From contig NC_135565.1 in NCBI RefSeq assembly GCF_964340395.1, forward strand, positions 307,001 to 371,000: 64,000 bases of DNA, written 5' to 3'. The stretch is from Glandiceps talaboti. Taxonomy: Eukaryota > Hemichordata > Enteropneusta > Spengelidae. Each line of letters starts with the position of its first letter. The first letter of the stretch is position 1. Below, in pieces: positions 13,235-25,470 of this stretch. The position numbers and the translations under genes were made by a program. Below the pieces are notes generated by a model. It saw nothing but the letters and a program-made list of their open reading frames with translations. It searched no databases and was not told the DNA's origin.

Positions 13235-14825
13235 GGGACGACATCGAAATCAAAAGCATCGTAATTACGCGTCGTAACGAGTAAAGACGAGTAGCTACTA
13301 GTAGCTACGATGTACTACGCGAAACAGGAGATAATGAGGTGTTCAAGTTCATGAATAACTGACAATAGATAATCAGTTCACTTTTCTTTGTTTCCCTTAA
13401 AGACGTCGTCTTTGAGCGTAGATACGCGTAATTTTTTATCGCCAACACACAATAGATAGTGATTCTCACCTTCCACGTTTCCAATGATGACATCGTCTTC
13501 TATCGTAGTTGATCGTAGTTTGTCATAATTTTCGATCATCAAAGAAAACCACGTACTCAGCCAGTAATGTGCTGATGAAACTAGTACTGCACATGTTTTT
13601 ATGAGTGCAAGTTCATGGGCGATATTCATAAAAAACAACAATAAGATACGCACGAAATCAAAGTTTCATTCAATAGTCAGTAAATCTTTTCACGAACAGT
13701 ACGGTATGTATTCGAAATTTATTGTGATGGACGCATGGACGTAATATTGTAACAGTCCTGGGTTAACAGTAAATCTTTGAGGAAGATTATCGTACAATTG
13801 TGTGACTCTCAAAGCATCAATCGCAGTTAGACTTTCTTTTTTGTTTTTTGCACGGTCGACAAACTAACAGTACAACTTACAAGCTCACGCTTGACGGCCA
13901 TGGTAGGGCCAAGAAATGCTGTTGAATTTCCGGGTTGTGGAAGTGCAGTTTTGACTTTTATATTATCGAATAACAGGATTTGTTTTATATATTCTAAAAC
14001 AACAACTATTTTTTTTATGTTTCTCGGTACAGTAACATTCCTAAATGATGGGGTTGAGTTGAGAAATCGCAATGTTCGGCAACACGTGGCGTGATGCATG
14101 ATGCATGTAGATATATAAACATAGAGACGCAAGTGATGAACGTATTCAGTTATTCGTAGCCCGAAATTTCGTTATATAAATGACGTTTTTCCTCAAAATT
14201 TTGAAGAAACAAAACCTTTTTAGGTGACTTCTAAATCAATCAAATCAAATGATATATTAATGCGAGACAAGCTTTAGTTTTCAATTTGTTTTTGTGGACA
14301 ATGTTTGAATTCGACTGACGAATCCTGCGACTAGAATCTAACACGATCAATGCACCGTTGACCAGCCAGACGAAAATGGTCTGCATGTTTGTTGACCAGC
14401 CGAGAAGTGCATAAGGAACTTGTGAGGCAGTCCGAATAAATAGATGTAAAATCCGACGTTTCGAATAAAAATTCTTCTTCAAGGTATTTTTAGGCAAGAC
14501 ATATTAGGTAAACATCTGAATATATCTGAAACACTTAGTTGACTAGCCGACTGTACGAATGCCATAGAAGGCATCGAATGAATAACAAATAACATTGAAA
14601 AAAGTAAGCGTGAAACTGATTTGCAAAGGAAAGAAAATCTTTTTGTTTCGTTATTTTTTTCACGATGAAGACTACGCGTAAATGGTCGTAGTTTGGACTC
14701 ATGAATAACGGACAATAGGTGTTTACTTTTTATTGTCTACAACCTAAAGTACATGAATATGCGTTGAGACTTATGAATATTCACCGTAGTACATCGTAAC
14801 TACTAGTAGCTACTAGTCTTTACTT
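13235..14825. mobile_element. Harbinger-like non-autonomous DNA element, copy 1, right end truncated
   Basis: It starts GGGACGACATCGAAATC and is about 96% identical by eye to the complete copy at 45937-47553. The terminal inverted repeat includes AATTACGCGTCGTAA and AGTAGCTACTAGTAGC blocks. On the right the match to copy 2 stops after TCTTTACTT at about 14825, so roughly 45 bp of the outer right terminus are missing and the element should not be mobile. The 3-bp TWA target duplication and GGG terminus fit the PIF/Harbinger superfamily. No transposase is present. A short frame on the minus strand around 13905-13834 is kept in both copies, but I cannot assign it. Confidence 0.8.
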
Positions 14826-15010
14826 CGCAAAATTCGCAAACAAAATGGCTGCTAGGCGGCCATATTGGATCGTATTATGAAACAACTTGATGTGCATATG
14901 TAATGCCATAGTATGTTGCCCCTGTACCAAGTTTGAAAAAAATCGGTCAAGGCATCTCCAAGAAACGGCTGCGGACGGACTGACGGATGGACGGACGCAC
15001 GGACAGATGG
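14826..15010. repeat. Dispersed repeat flanking the Harbinger-like element, right
   Basis: It begins CGCAAAATTCGCAAACAAAATGG and continues with CTGCTAGGCGGCCATATTGG, matching 13099-13234 with divergence. It runs on into a CGGAC/GGAC-rich simple stretch (14970-15010). Confidence 0.6.
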
Positions 15011-16974
15011 AACCCAATCCATAAGTGACTAATTAATGTGCCAAGACCAACCCTAGAGAGAAATGGTATGCGCCAAGCATTTCCCACCATATCTTATCTG
15101 TTACTATCTGTAAACATAGGACTCTCAAATAAGCTACCATTTCTCAAGTACATTTGCGGTGTGGCTACCCATCTCGTAAATAATTTAGACCCGATCTGAA
15201 ATGCGAATGGCTGTAAAGTTTTAAATGGACAACACGGAAAATGGTCAATCTTTTGAGCAATGGATTTATAGGAAAACAACTGGCCAGCATGACACAAAAT
15301 GAACAGTCTGATTCTAGAGTTACAGATGGTCAACGAAGTATCTTTTTTTAGCACTGTAATGTGATATTTGCCAAAGCCTCCAGGACTGGCGAATTTGAAT
15401 TTATCTTGATACCGTCACACGGACTCCCTCTCTAGTAGGAACACATACATTGCCTGCAATGTATGTGTTCCTATTTTTTTTCGTGAGATTTTATAGGATC
15501 AACTTTGAAGGGGTCAGTTTCTTTGTACAGTTGTGATGGTTTGTTTGCAAATGTCTGGGTTTTCCTGACAAGTTTGACAAAACGTAGTACAACTTTTGTC
15601 ATTATACTGCACTGTTGAACCATTATTAACACTGTTTTCCAATGTTCTTGTCGCATATTTCTGTCAATTCCTGATCCTTCGTGAGATCCAAGTGAAGTCG
15701 TCATTCGAGGTTTTTCGTTTCGTCGATGCCTCAAAAATAACCATTACAAATAGAATAGAATTGTCAATTGACTGAAACCAAGCATGTCAACTTTATATTT
15801 ATTATTATAAATTGGATATTGTTCAACTAAAAGTAGTGTACGTCTGAACAGATTTATAGGCAAGATTCAATGTTTCACATTAGCGGGACTTGGGACCACT
15901 AATTTTTTCAGCAGGACCACGGCATTTTTTAAGCACTGGTCCGGGGACCACCAGTTCACAAAACGATTTGTTCACCCCTGGATAAACTTGACATTAGTCT
16001 TGTACCATTCGTCAAATCTCCATGAACTCATTTTAATGACATTACACATTACTTCAACTCTCACTCAATGTAATTCACTTTGTGTGCACACTCACCATGC
16101 AAATTACCCTGACTTATTTTTAGACGCAATGTGTCGCATTGACAGTGACATCTGCGACTCTCCATGAGTCATCTGCCGGCTTGTTGATCTATCTCAGCAC
16201 AAAGGTGTCTGTACCTACCTTCACGATCACATTCTTCTCATGGAAAAAATGTCCATTTTTTAAAAGGCACTCTAAGTTTATGGGTTTTTTCAACGGAACG
16301 TTCGAACTAAATAAAAACTAATGTTACCAATATAACAAGGCAAAATTCTTGCCGTAGTGAATCTGAAAAACCCATTAGACGCCCACTTGCCAAATGATTG
16401 CCCATGGGCAACTTTACGGATGGGCTTGTTTTCGGAAAACTCCGGTAATATTTACTGACATATACACGGCTTAGCTCTTGAATGGTCTTGATAAAGTTGC
16501 CCTACATGTACCTCACAACATACATTTGTAAGCCAGAAAACTATTACTGGATTGAAGAGTACTGTCTACTTGGTCTGATGACATCAATAGCACTTGCATG
16601 TGATGAGAATTAATATGGAAACAAGATCAGCCAATAAGAGGGAACATTATCTCAATTGTTCACCATCATCACCATTACCATTACCACTATCACCATCACC
16701 ATCATAAGAAATACTTTATTGTCCACTAAACATGGAATTTATTTCTGCCTTTGGCACCAGATGATAACCAGACGTAAACTGAATGTCTTCCGTAAGGGCA
16801 AAGTTTTGAGATTGGCGTTCCTACAGACAATTGTTGCAATACAACAGAACATATGTAATAAGTTATTTTTTCTCATTGATTGCTATTTGCTCATTGCTGT
16901 TAGTGATCTCCTGGCCAACCACAACATGTACTGTGACATTTGTTGAGAATGTAAAAAAAAAAAAAAAAAAGCAC
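15011..16974. other. Intron, mostly unrecognised
   Basis: No protein similarity recognised on either strand. It holds the perfect hairpin at 15437-15472, a CAT/CAC-rich simple repeat at about 16659-16705 and an A17-18 tract near 16953-16970. Confidence 0.5.
15437..15472. repeat. Perfect 17-bp hairpin with 2-nt loop
   Basis: The left arm AGGAACACATACATTGC (15437-15453) and the right arm GCAATGTATGTGTTCCT (15456-15472) are exact reverse complements around CT, and a T-rich run follows. It could be a foldback remnant or a transcript hairpin. No family is recognised. Confidence 0.8.
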
Positions 16975-18060
16975 ATCGTCGTCGTACCACTTTAGACGAC
17001 ATTTCCTGACGAGAAACTATTTTTTCCTTTTTAGTGGCCTACAAAAATATGCCAATAATTTATTAAAACTAAAAGCTACATCAATAATATTTTCAGGACA
17101 AGTGAGCTTTGGTATCGCAAATGCATGTATCAAATTATATTGAATTTGAAGTGTGCATTCTTGAGATATAGCCTAATTACCGAAAACCATTAATTATGTA
17201 AATTTCTCGTTAATATTCTTGGGATGTTTACCGAAACCTAATCATTTCTTGTCACTACCCTACAGAACACATGCAATAAATTTCGTCTGAAGGGAGCCAG
17301 TCGTGTTGTAGAAAATGGTGATAAAGTCGCACCACTTTAGACGACATTTCCTGACGAGAAACTATTTTTTTCTTTTTGTGGCCAATCGAAAATATGCCAA
17401 TAACTTATCAAAACTAAAAGCTACATTAGTAATATTTTCAGGACAGGTGCACTTTGGTATCGCAAATGTGTGTACCAAGTTATATTGAATTTGAAGTGTG
17501 CATTCTTGAGATATAGCCTAATTACCGAAAATCATTAATTACGTAAATTGCTCATTAACATAACGAGATTTTTACCAAAACCTAATCAATTCTTGTAATT
17601 ACCCTACGGAATATGTCTTCAAAATTTCATTTGAATTGAGCAAGCCGTTATGGAGAAAACGATGACACAGATCCTTTAATGTCCATGACGATCATGTGTA
17701 CAATGTCCCAAAAATATGCCAATAACCTATTAAAACTAAAAGCTACATTAGTAATATTTTCAGGACAGGTGCGCTTTGGTATCGCAAATGTATGTATAAA
17801 GTTATAATGAATTTAAAGAGTGCATTCTTGAGATATAGCCTAATTACTGAAAATCATTAATTACGTAAATTGCTCATTAATATTCACAGGATTTTTACCA
17901 AAACCTAATCAAGTCTTGCCATTACCCTACGGAATACATCTTCAAAATTTTGTTTGAATTGAGCAAGCCGTTATGGAGAAAACGATGACACAGAGAGACA
18001 GACAGACAGACAGACAGACACACAGACACACAGACTTCCACTTATAAATATATCTCTTCC
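16975..18060. repeat. Three tandem copies of a dispersed repeat (about 320-345 bp each), ending in (CAGA)n
   Basis: The block CACTTTAGACGACATTTCC recurs at 16987 and 17330. The words ATATGCCAATAA (near 17047, 17393 and 17713) and GAGATATAGCCTAATTAC mark three successive copies. The last copy runs into GATGACACAGA, a (CAGA)n tract at about 17994-18030 and CTTCCTTACGGA. The same words appear in reverse complement at 18280-19262, so the two blocks face each other. Confidence 0.8.
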
Positions 18061-18279
18061 TTACGGAAGAAAAAATGGCACCAATGGCATTGTAGCCTAA
18101 CTGTACAGTTTTTTAAAAATGTTTACCTACATGCTGATCCATGCTAGGTGTACATGTTCATTTGCTGAATGTCTATCCAGTTCATGCCTATCCAACCCTG
18201 TTGTTATCTATGCAATATACACGATCATTTGGCTGTTGCTATGGGCGTGGTCATTTTGCTAGATATATTTACATACATT

Positions 18280-19262
18280 TTTACCTCCCGTAAGGGTATG
18301 GGAGGTATTAAAAGGGGAATGTCTGTCTGTGTGTCTGTCTGTCTGTCTGTCTGTGTGTCTGTGTCATCATTTTCTAAAAATCGGCTGGCTCAATTGTAAT
18401 GAAATTTGGGATATATAATCTTTAGGGTAATAGCTAGACCTGATTAGGTTTTGAGCCAGATCTGTTAATGTTTAATTAGAGAAATTTGCATATTATTATT
18501 AATGAAATCAACTAATTACGCAATATCTTAAGACTGCATACTTCAATTTCAATATAATTTAGTATATTCGTTAAACATAAAAACATACATTTGTCCTGTA
18601 AAATTCGTTGATATATCTTAGAGCGTTAATGAATAATTTGCATAATTAATTATTTTTGGTAATTAGGCTATATCTTAAGAATACATACTTCAAATTCAAC
18701 ATAATTTAGTACATACATTAACCATAAGAAAACACATATGTCCTATCAAGTTTGTTGATGCACCATACAATGTTAATGAATAATTTGCATAATTAATAAT
18801 TTTCGGTAATTAGGCTATATCTTAAGAATACATACTTCAATTCCAATATAATTCAGTACACACGTTATCCATAACAATCGCATATGTCCTGTAAAGTTTG
18901 GTGGTGTACCTTTCAGTGTTAATGAATAATTTGCATAATTAATGATTCTTGGTAATTAGGCTATATCTTACGACTGCATGCTTCAATTTCAATACAATTC
19001 AGTACATACATTAACCATAACAAATTGTGTATGTCCTATAAAGTTAGTTGATGTACCTTACAGTGTTAATGAATAATTTGCATAATTAATGATTTTCGGT
19101 AATTAGGCTATATCTTAAGACTGCATTAAGTAGTATCATACACTCTTACATACATTAACCTAAAAAAGCATGCTTGTCCAAAAAACAAAGCCTGTTACCA
19201 TAGTTTTTTTAGTTTAATGAGTTATTTGCATAATTAGTGATTCCCTTACGGGAGGCGCTCAG
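18280..19262. repeat. Inverted partner block: (TCTG)n end plus five tandem copies of about 147 bp
   Basis: It begins CCTCCCGTAAGGGTATGGGAGG, then (TGTC)n at 18319-18362. The unit containing GAATAATTTGCATAATTAAT and GGTAATTAGGCTATATCTTA follows, near 18625, 18772, 18918, 19066 and 19212. These words are the reverse complement of those in 16975-18060. The block ends CCCTTACGGGAGG at about 19243-19255, complementary to its start, so the pair resembles terminal inverted repeats. Confidence 0.75.
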
Positions 19263-20237
19263 TTTAAATCTGGTTTTAATGTTCGTTGACTTGTCTATGA
19301 ATCCCTGATATTATCTTTGCAATATATGTGATTATTTGGCTCTTCCTATGGGCATGGTCTTGTTGCTAGGCACATTTACATACATTTTTTGAATGTTTAT
19401 TCACTTGTCTAAGAATCCCTGTTGTTATCTTTGCAATATATGTGATCATTTGACTGTTGCAATGAACATGGTCTTGTTGCTAGGCATATTTGCATACTTT
19501 TTGAATGTTTGTTTGTTTGTCTAAAAATCCCTGTTATCTTTGTGAAATACACAACTGTTTTGCTGTTGCTATGGGCGTGGTCATGGTTGCTAGGGGTTTC
19601 GAATATTTTTGAATGTTTACTAAGTTGCCTACCAGATGATGTTTTTTAACCAAAATATACTGCCATTTGGTTGTCGCTGAGGGCGTGGTCTTGGTTGCTA
19701 GGGCCAATTGTGCCAAAATGATTTGAAGAAAATCTGCAGAATAACACTTCTAGAAACACCTCACCAAGTTTCAGTCTCATTGCCCAAATACTTTTTGAGA
19801 TATAAGTTTTTGACCAAAATTAACATTTTTACACCTAATTTGCATATCACTGATGAAATCATTATATGCTTAATAATTCTTCATCTACACACCCCACATG
19901 CATCCCCATTAACTTTCAGCCCAATCGGCTCAGTAGTTTTGGAATTACAGATTTATGACCCCCAAAAAAAACATTTTTAGCCCTAATTTGCATATCACAC
20001 ATGGGATCATCATGTTGTGAACAATTTTTAAACCAAACACCCCTAAGAACTTTCCCACCAATTTCAGACCAACCTGCCCAGTAATTTTTTGGAGTTTAAG
20101 TTTTTTGACCAAAAATCACAGTTTTGACCCAAATCACATACCTGTGAATTTAACATTTTCATTGGAACAATTTCCCAACTAGACACCAAAAGCAATCTAT
20201 TAACCATCAAATACCAAGGCAATCAAGGCAATCGACA

Positions 20238-20301
<64 letters not shown>

Positions 20302-20302
20302 C

Positions 20303-20339
<37 letters not shown>

Positions 20340-20420
20340 AAAATGGACTGACAGACAGATAGGCAGACACCGCACAATGCCTATAGCAATACTAAACCTT
20401 ATCAGTTCAGTTATGCTAAA
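19263..20420. repeat. Dispersed repeat R3, copy 1, with (CA)n and (CAGA)n
   Basis: Tandem segments of about 100 bp carry GTTGCTATGGGCGTGGTC and TTGCTAGG, followed by a block with AATCTGCAGAATAACACTTC, CACCAAGTTTCAGT and repeated CTAATTTGCATATCAC. It ends in (CA)n at 20235-20300, (CAGA)n to about 20338, and a tail with CTATAGCAATACTAAACCTT. Other copies lie at 36665-37345 and 59998-61095. Confidence 0.85.
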
Positions 20421-20558
20421 AATAAAATTCAGTCAATACCTTACCTGACCATGACATGACCCTGACCTGACCAGCCAGGCCTGCTCCAGGCCCATACCTG
20501 CATTTTCTACCCACCGTAAATGACAAACATAAGATAAATTCTGTAGATGCACACATAC

Positions 20559-20747
20559 CTTAGCATGATTAATTCTAACACTGAGCTCTTTAGAAGCAAA
20601 TCCACCAAACACCAGAGAATGAATGGCACCAATCCTAGCACACGCTAACATAGTAATAACAGCCTCTGGTATCATAGGCATGTAGATCAATACACGGTCT
20701 CCAACACCTACTCCATATTTACTTAGTACACCAGCGAAATGTTTTAC
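20559..20747 (-). CDS. ACSS3: ACSS3-like acyl-CoA synthetase, internal exon
   Basis: A 189-bp (63-codon, phase 0/0) exon on the minus strand. The acceptor is ATACTAG before 20747 and the donor GTATGTG after AAG at 20559. It encodes [20 protein letters not shown] followed by [14 protein letters not shown], near-diagnostic of the acetyl/propionyl-CoA synthetase branch of the AMP-binding family. It joins in phase to LLDQ at the end of exon 62117-62261 and to PKIIV at the start of exon 12126-12260. The segment is part of the N-terminal adenylation core. The upstream intron is about 41.4 kb and holds the Polinton. Confidence 0.92.
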
Positions 20748-20802
20748 CTAGTATAAAAAAGGCAGAAAAGGTTGATAATCATTAACATTCATATACTGTA
20801 CA

Positions 20803-22094
20803 TACTGTAGTATTGTGGTTACTTCAGACTAGTGCAAACACCCCATCACTATCTACTGTAGTATTGTGGTTACTTGTGACTGGTACAAAAACCCCATCAC
20901 TATGTACTGTAGTATTGGGGTTACTTGAGACTGGTACAAACACCCCATCACTATCTACTGTAGTATTGTGGTTACTTGTGACTGGTACAAAAACCCCATC
21001 ACTATGTACTGTAGTATTGGGGTTACTTGAGACTGGTACAAACACCCCATCACTATATACTGTAGTATTGTGGTTACTTGAGACTGGTACAAAAACCCCA
21101 TCACTATATACTGTAGTATTGTGGTTACTTGTGACTGGTACAAACACCCCATCACTATATACTGTAGTATTGTGGTTACTTGAGACTGGTACAAACACCC
21201 CATCACTATATACTGTAGTATTGGGGTTACTTGTGACTGGTACAAACACCCCATCACTATATACTGTAGTATTGTGGTTACTTTAGACTGGTACAAACAC
21301 CCCATCACTATCTACTGTAGTATTGTGGTTACTTGTGACTGGTACAAACACCCCATCACTATATACATTTGTACTGTAGTATTGTGGTTACTTGTGACTG
21401 GTACAAACACCCCATCACTATGTACTGTAATATCGGGGTTACTTTAGACTGGTACAAACACCCCATCACTATATACTGTAGTATTGTGGTTACTTGTGAC
21501 TGGTACAAACACCCCATCACTATGTACTGTAGTATTGTGGTTATTTGAGACTGGTACAAACACCCCATCACTATGTACTGTAGTATTGGGGTTACTTCAG
21601 ACTAGTGCAAACACCCCATCACTATCTACTGTAGTATTGTGGTTACTTGAGACTGGTACAAACACCCCATCACTATATACTGTAGTATTGTGGTTACTTG
21701 AGACTGGTACAAACACCCCATCACTATCTACTGTAGTATTGGGGTTACTTGAGACTGGTACAAACACCCCATCACTATCTACTGTAGTATTGGGGTTACT
21801 TGTGACTGGTACAAACACCCCATCACTATATACTGTAGTATTGTGGTTACTTGAGACTGGTACAAACACCCCATCACCCCATCACTATCTACTGTAGTAT
21901 TGTGGTTACTTGAGACTGGTACAAACACCCCATCACTATGTACTGTAGTATTGGGGTTACTTCTGACTGGTACAAACACCCCATCACTATGTACTATAGT
22001 ATTGGGGATACTTGAGACTGGTACAAACACCCCATCACTATCTACTGTAGTATTGGGGTTACTTGTGACTGGTACAAACACCCCATCACTATCT
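20803..22094. repeat. 51-bp minisatellite, left part, about 25 copies
   Basis: Unit TACTGTAGTATTGTGGTTAC plus TTGAGACTGGTACAAACACC plus CCATCACTATA, 51 bp. The length is a multiple of three and the unit lacks stops in several frames, so long repetitive ORFs appear on both strands. I treat these as artefacts. The array stops at CACTATCT (22094) where LINE sequence begins, and resumes at 25471. Confidence 0.95.
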
Positions 22095-23978
22095 AGAAGA
22101 ACCTTAAACTCAATTCTTTGGACGACAGAGAGCCAGTGTAAATCTCAAAGGACAGGTGTTATGTATTCGTATTTCCTAGCGCGAGTGACCAAATGGGTGG
22201 CAGAGTTCTGTATGCGTTGTAAGCGGTTAATAAAATAGTCAGGAAGATGGATATACACAGGCTATAGTCAATAGTCAATAGTCAAGACGTGATGTTAAGA
22301 AAGCATGAATCAGTCTTTCAGTAGTTGTGCGATCTAAAACATTACGGATGCGACCAATGCGACTTAAAACAAACAAAGCTGACTTGCAGACTTGTGAAAC
22401 TTGACTATGTGATAAAACAACACTGTCAAAATAAAACCCAAGATTCCTCACAACAGCAGATGGTACAATTTGATCCAACCCAACGCGGAGTTCCAATAAA
22501 GGTTTGTGAGGTCTGAAATTTGAATGCAAATGAATCAGTTCTGTTTTACTGTCAATCAGGACTAGTTTATTCGAGACCATCCATTCACGAATCTCATCTA
22601 CACAGGCCTCGATCTGTAATTTAGAGTATTCGGCTCTTTTACAGGTTAGATATACTTCCGTGTCGTCAGCGTACATCATGAAACTGAGCGAGTGTTTTTC
22701 CATGATGTCCTCAAGGGGAGCGCAATACAATGTGAACAGTATTGGGCCCAAAACTCTGCCTTGTGGAACTCCATATAAAAGTTCACGTGGTTCTGATGAA
22801 ACGCCATCTATCATAACACTCTTGAGTCCTTCCTTTCAAGTACGACGCAAACCATTTCAGCGCTAGTCCTTTGATGCCAAAACGAGTCTCCAGCCTTTCC
22901 AATAGAATGGTATGATCAATGGTATCAAAACGAGTCTCCAACCTTTCCAATAGAATGATATGATCAATGGTATCAAAACGAGACTCCAGCCTTTCCAATA
23001 GAATAGTATGATCAATGGTATCAAAACGAGTCTCCAGCCTTTCCAATAGAATGGTGTGATCAATGGTATCAAAACGAGTCTCCAGCCTTTCCAATAGAAT
23101 GGTGTGATCAATGGTATCAAAACGAGACTCCAGCCTTTCCAATAGAATGGTATGATCAATGGTATCAAAACGAGTCTCCAGCCTTTCCAATAGAATGGTG
23201 TGATCAATGGTATCAAAACGAGACTCCAGCCTTTCCAATAGAATGGTGTGATCAATGGTATCAAAACGAGTCTCCAGCCTTTCCAATAGAATGGTGTGAT
23301 CAATGGTATCAAAACGAGTCTCCAGCCTTTCCAATAGAATGGTATGATCAATGGTATCAAAACGAGACTCCAGCCTTTCCAATAGAATGGTGTGATCAAT
23401 GGTATCAAAACGAGTCTCCAGCCTTTCCAATAGAATGGTATGATCAATGGTATCAAACGCAACACTCAAATCCAAAAGAGCGAAAATTACTTCTGAATAT
23501 TGATCTATCGAAAGCATGACGTCATTCTGCACTTTTAACAAAGCTGTTTCTGTGCTATGGAATTTTCGATAGGCTGATTGAAATTTGCAATACAACTGAG
23601 AGCTCGATAAATGGTTATCCAATTGTTGAACCACAATCTCCTCAATGACTTTACTGATGAATGACAGATTTGATACCGGGCGGTAGTTTTTCAATGGATC
23701 TGGATCTAATCCAGTCTTTTTCAGCAAAGGTTTAACTATTGCATGTTTGAGACACTGTGGAAAAATACCAGATCTGAAAGACTCATTGACTATGTCAGTA
23801 ATACGAGATGATGTATATGGAAGACACATTTTCAATAGTGAAGTTGGAAGTGGATCAAGGTTGCAGGATTTTGAATTCATCGATAAAATCAACTTAGAAA
23901 CGTGGGATTCTGAAACGCTAATAAAATCTGTAAAAGAAAGTGCACAATCAATAAATGATGGTACCCTAGACACAGAAT
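22095..23978 (-). pseudogene. Non-LTR retrotransposon (LINE) reverse transcriptase fragment, frameshifted
   Basis: Read on the minus strand from 23978 to 22095. Reverse-transcriptase landmarks appear in order: an N-terminal RT segment with NYRPVSNLSFISK, motif A as LLDLSVAFDTIDH, GVPQG, and the catalytic box YADD in a second frame, then LTSRLDY and a C-terminal segment with RLQRIQNSATHLV. A frameshift lies near 22826, between YLKGRTQE and the next frame. An in-frame stop follows LTSRLDY. A 12-copy tandem expansion occupies 22882-23457. The fragment lacks the 5' ORF and endonuclease. It also ends inside the C-terminal RT-linked region without a 3' tail, where the 51-bp array takes over. It fits the CR1/L2/Jockey-like group; the clade is not assigned. 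It is a dead copy. Confidence 0.85.
22882..23457 (-). repeat. 48-bp in-frame tandem repeat inside RT motif A, exactly 12 copies
   Basis: The 48-bp unit encodes FDTIDHTILLERLE(T/S)R on the minus strand. The single FDTIDH of RT motif A has been amplified to 12 copies (576 bp), all in frame and stop-free. Units differ by Thr/Ser at residue 15 and by a few silent changes. The reading frame continues correctly into FGIKGLALKW after the last copy. Confidence 0.97.
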
Positions 23979-25461
23979 CAGGGCTCGAAATTCGCGGTAG
24001 TCCCGCGTCCACAGACTACCAATGTTTGTCTCTGGGCTACCAAATTATGTGAGTGGTAGCCCAATTGGGCTACTAAGTTTTGAATGAAACTGTGACACCC
24101 TGACTCCGACACCTTCCCGGGCCGGGGGCCTCCGAGGTCGCAGTACTATGGGACGCGTTCTCGCCAAAATTAGCATCAAAATCTGTGCGTCTTTTCCAAA
24201 TTTGCATCCACACAACATGGTATATCAAATGTACACGAAATACATGTACACTGTACACGTCATTCTTCCGTTCATCGTATACACAGCTTGTACTTCCAAA
24301 ATGTCACAACAAAACATTTATATGCAACAATATTCTGTATAGCGATTTAATGTTATCTTTCTGTACTTTCAATTTCCCATGGTAATCACTCTCTGGAAAT
24401 CTGCTCTCCGGCCCGGGCCCTTTCGGTTCTTCTCGGAGTCGGAGTACAGTACACTCACTCTCGGTACAGCACTGCTGCAGTAACTAAATTTCATAACATG
24501 AATGACAGCTTTAACTTTCAACTTGACAGAGACACAGTTGTAATGGTGTTTGATAAAATTTTATGCTGATGAGAACTGTTAACTTGGTATACACCTAGAG
24601 ATTCGTTTATTCTTGAACGATGCCTAAAACATTCCGTGTGTAAACCACGCTCACGCAACCCCTGAGAACATGCAGCTGGTGAATGGTAAATTCACGTAAT
24701 GCATTCGATCTAGTAGTAGTAGCAAAGCTCAAAAGAAAGTTGAAGTTTTAGTGAGAATGAAATGGTGACATGATGATTTGAATTTATCTGAGTGAAGTTT
24801 TCAGCAAGGGCCGTCTACTGATGTGGTCTTAGACTCTGTTTGATTATCTCTTCGCCCATGAATGGAAGGGGCTTTGCCGTAATGGCCGTCATGTATTAAT
24901 ACAAATCCTGTCTAACCCGTCTGTTAATAAGTAACCAATCACGTGGATAGATAATGATAACAGCACATAGTTTCTAAACTACCCAAGACGTAGTCTCCAA
25001 ATCAGGAAATGGCCATGGGGCTTATGAAACTGTTTATACGTTTTCCATACGTTGAATCATATTCAGGTCTCACTGCACCAAGAGATTTAGATAATAGTTA
25101 CAAGTACGAACTGCGACTACATATTTTTTCTTCATTGCAATGATAACCGTACGTTGTAACAGTAAGCCTCATACGGTCCCTCTTTATGACACGTCCCCAG
25201 AGACACATACATGCAAAAAATTGCATTCCCAATGTCAATTATGGCATGAAATACACACAAATAACGAGTTAACGTGACTCTTAAGTTATTCATTTCAATC
25301 AATCATCGAATTCAATACATCATATAGTTACATATATACACAGACACCATTAATTTAGGAATGCATGCATATGGGCTACCAGTCATTGCTCTTGGGCTAC
25401 CAAATTTTAAAGATGGTAGCCCACCTGGGCTACCAAGAAAAAAACCGAATTTCGAGCCCTG
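23979..25461. mobile_element. 1.48-kb non-autonomous TIR element, hAT-like ends
   Basis: The ends are CAGGGCTCGAAATTCG on the left (23979) and its reverse complement CGAATTTCGAGCCCTG on the right (ending 25461). Direct repeats AGAAT flank both sides (23974-23978 and 25462-25466). The CAGGG terminus and the clustered subterminal motif TGGGCTACC/GGTAGCCCA resemble hAT elements, but hAT duplications are 8 bp and only 5 bp are seen, so the superfamily is uncertain. The motif occurs near 24034, 24054 and 24066 on the left and 25374, 25391, 25415 and 25426 on the right. No transposase ORF is present. It abuts the 5' side of the LINE fragment. Confidence 0.75.
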
Positions 25462-25470
25462 AGAATCTAA

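Noticed and set aside
13305-14715. Several short ORFs inside the Harbinger-like element
   Set aside because: Conserved between the two copies only because the whole element is. No transposase motifs.
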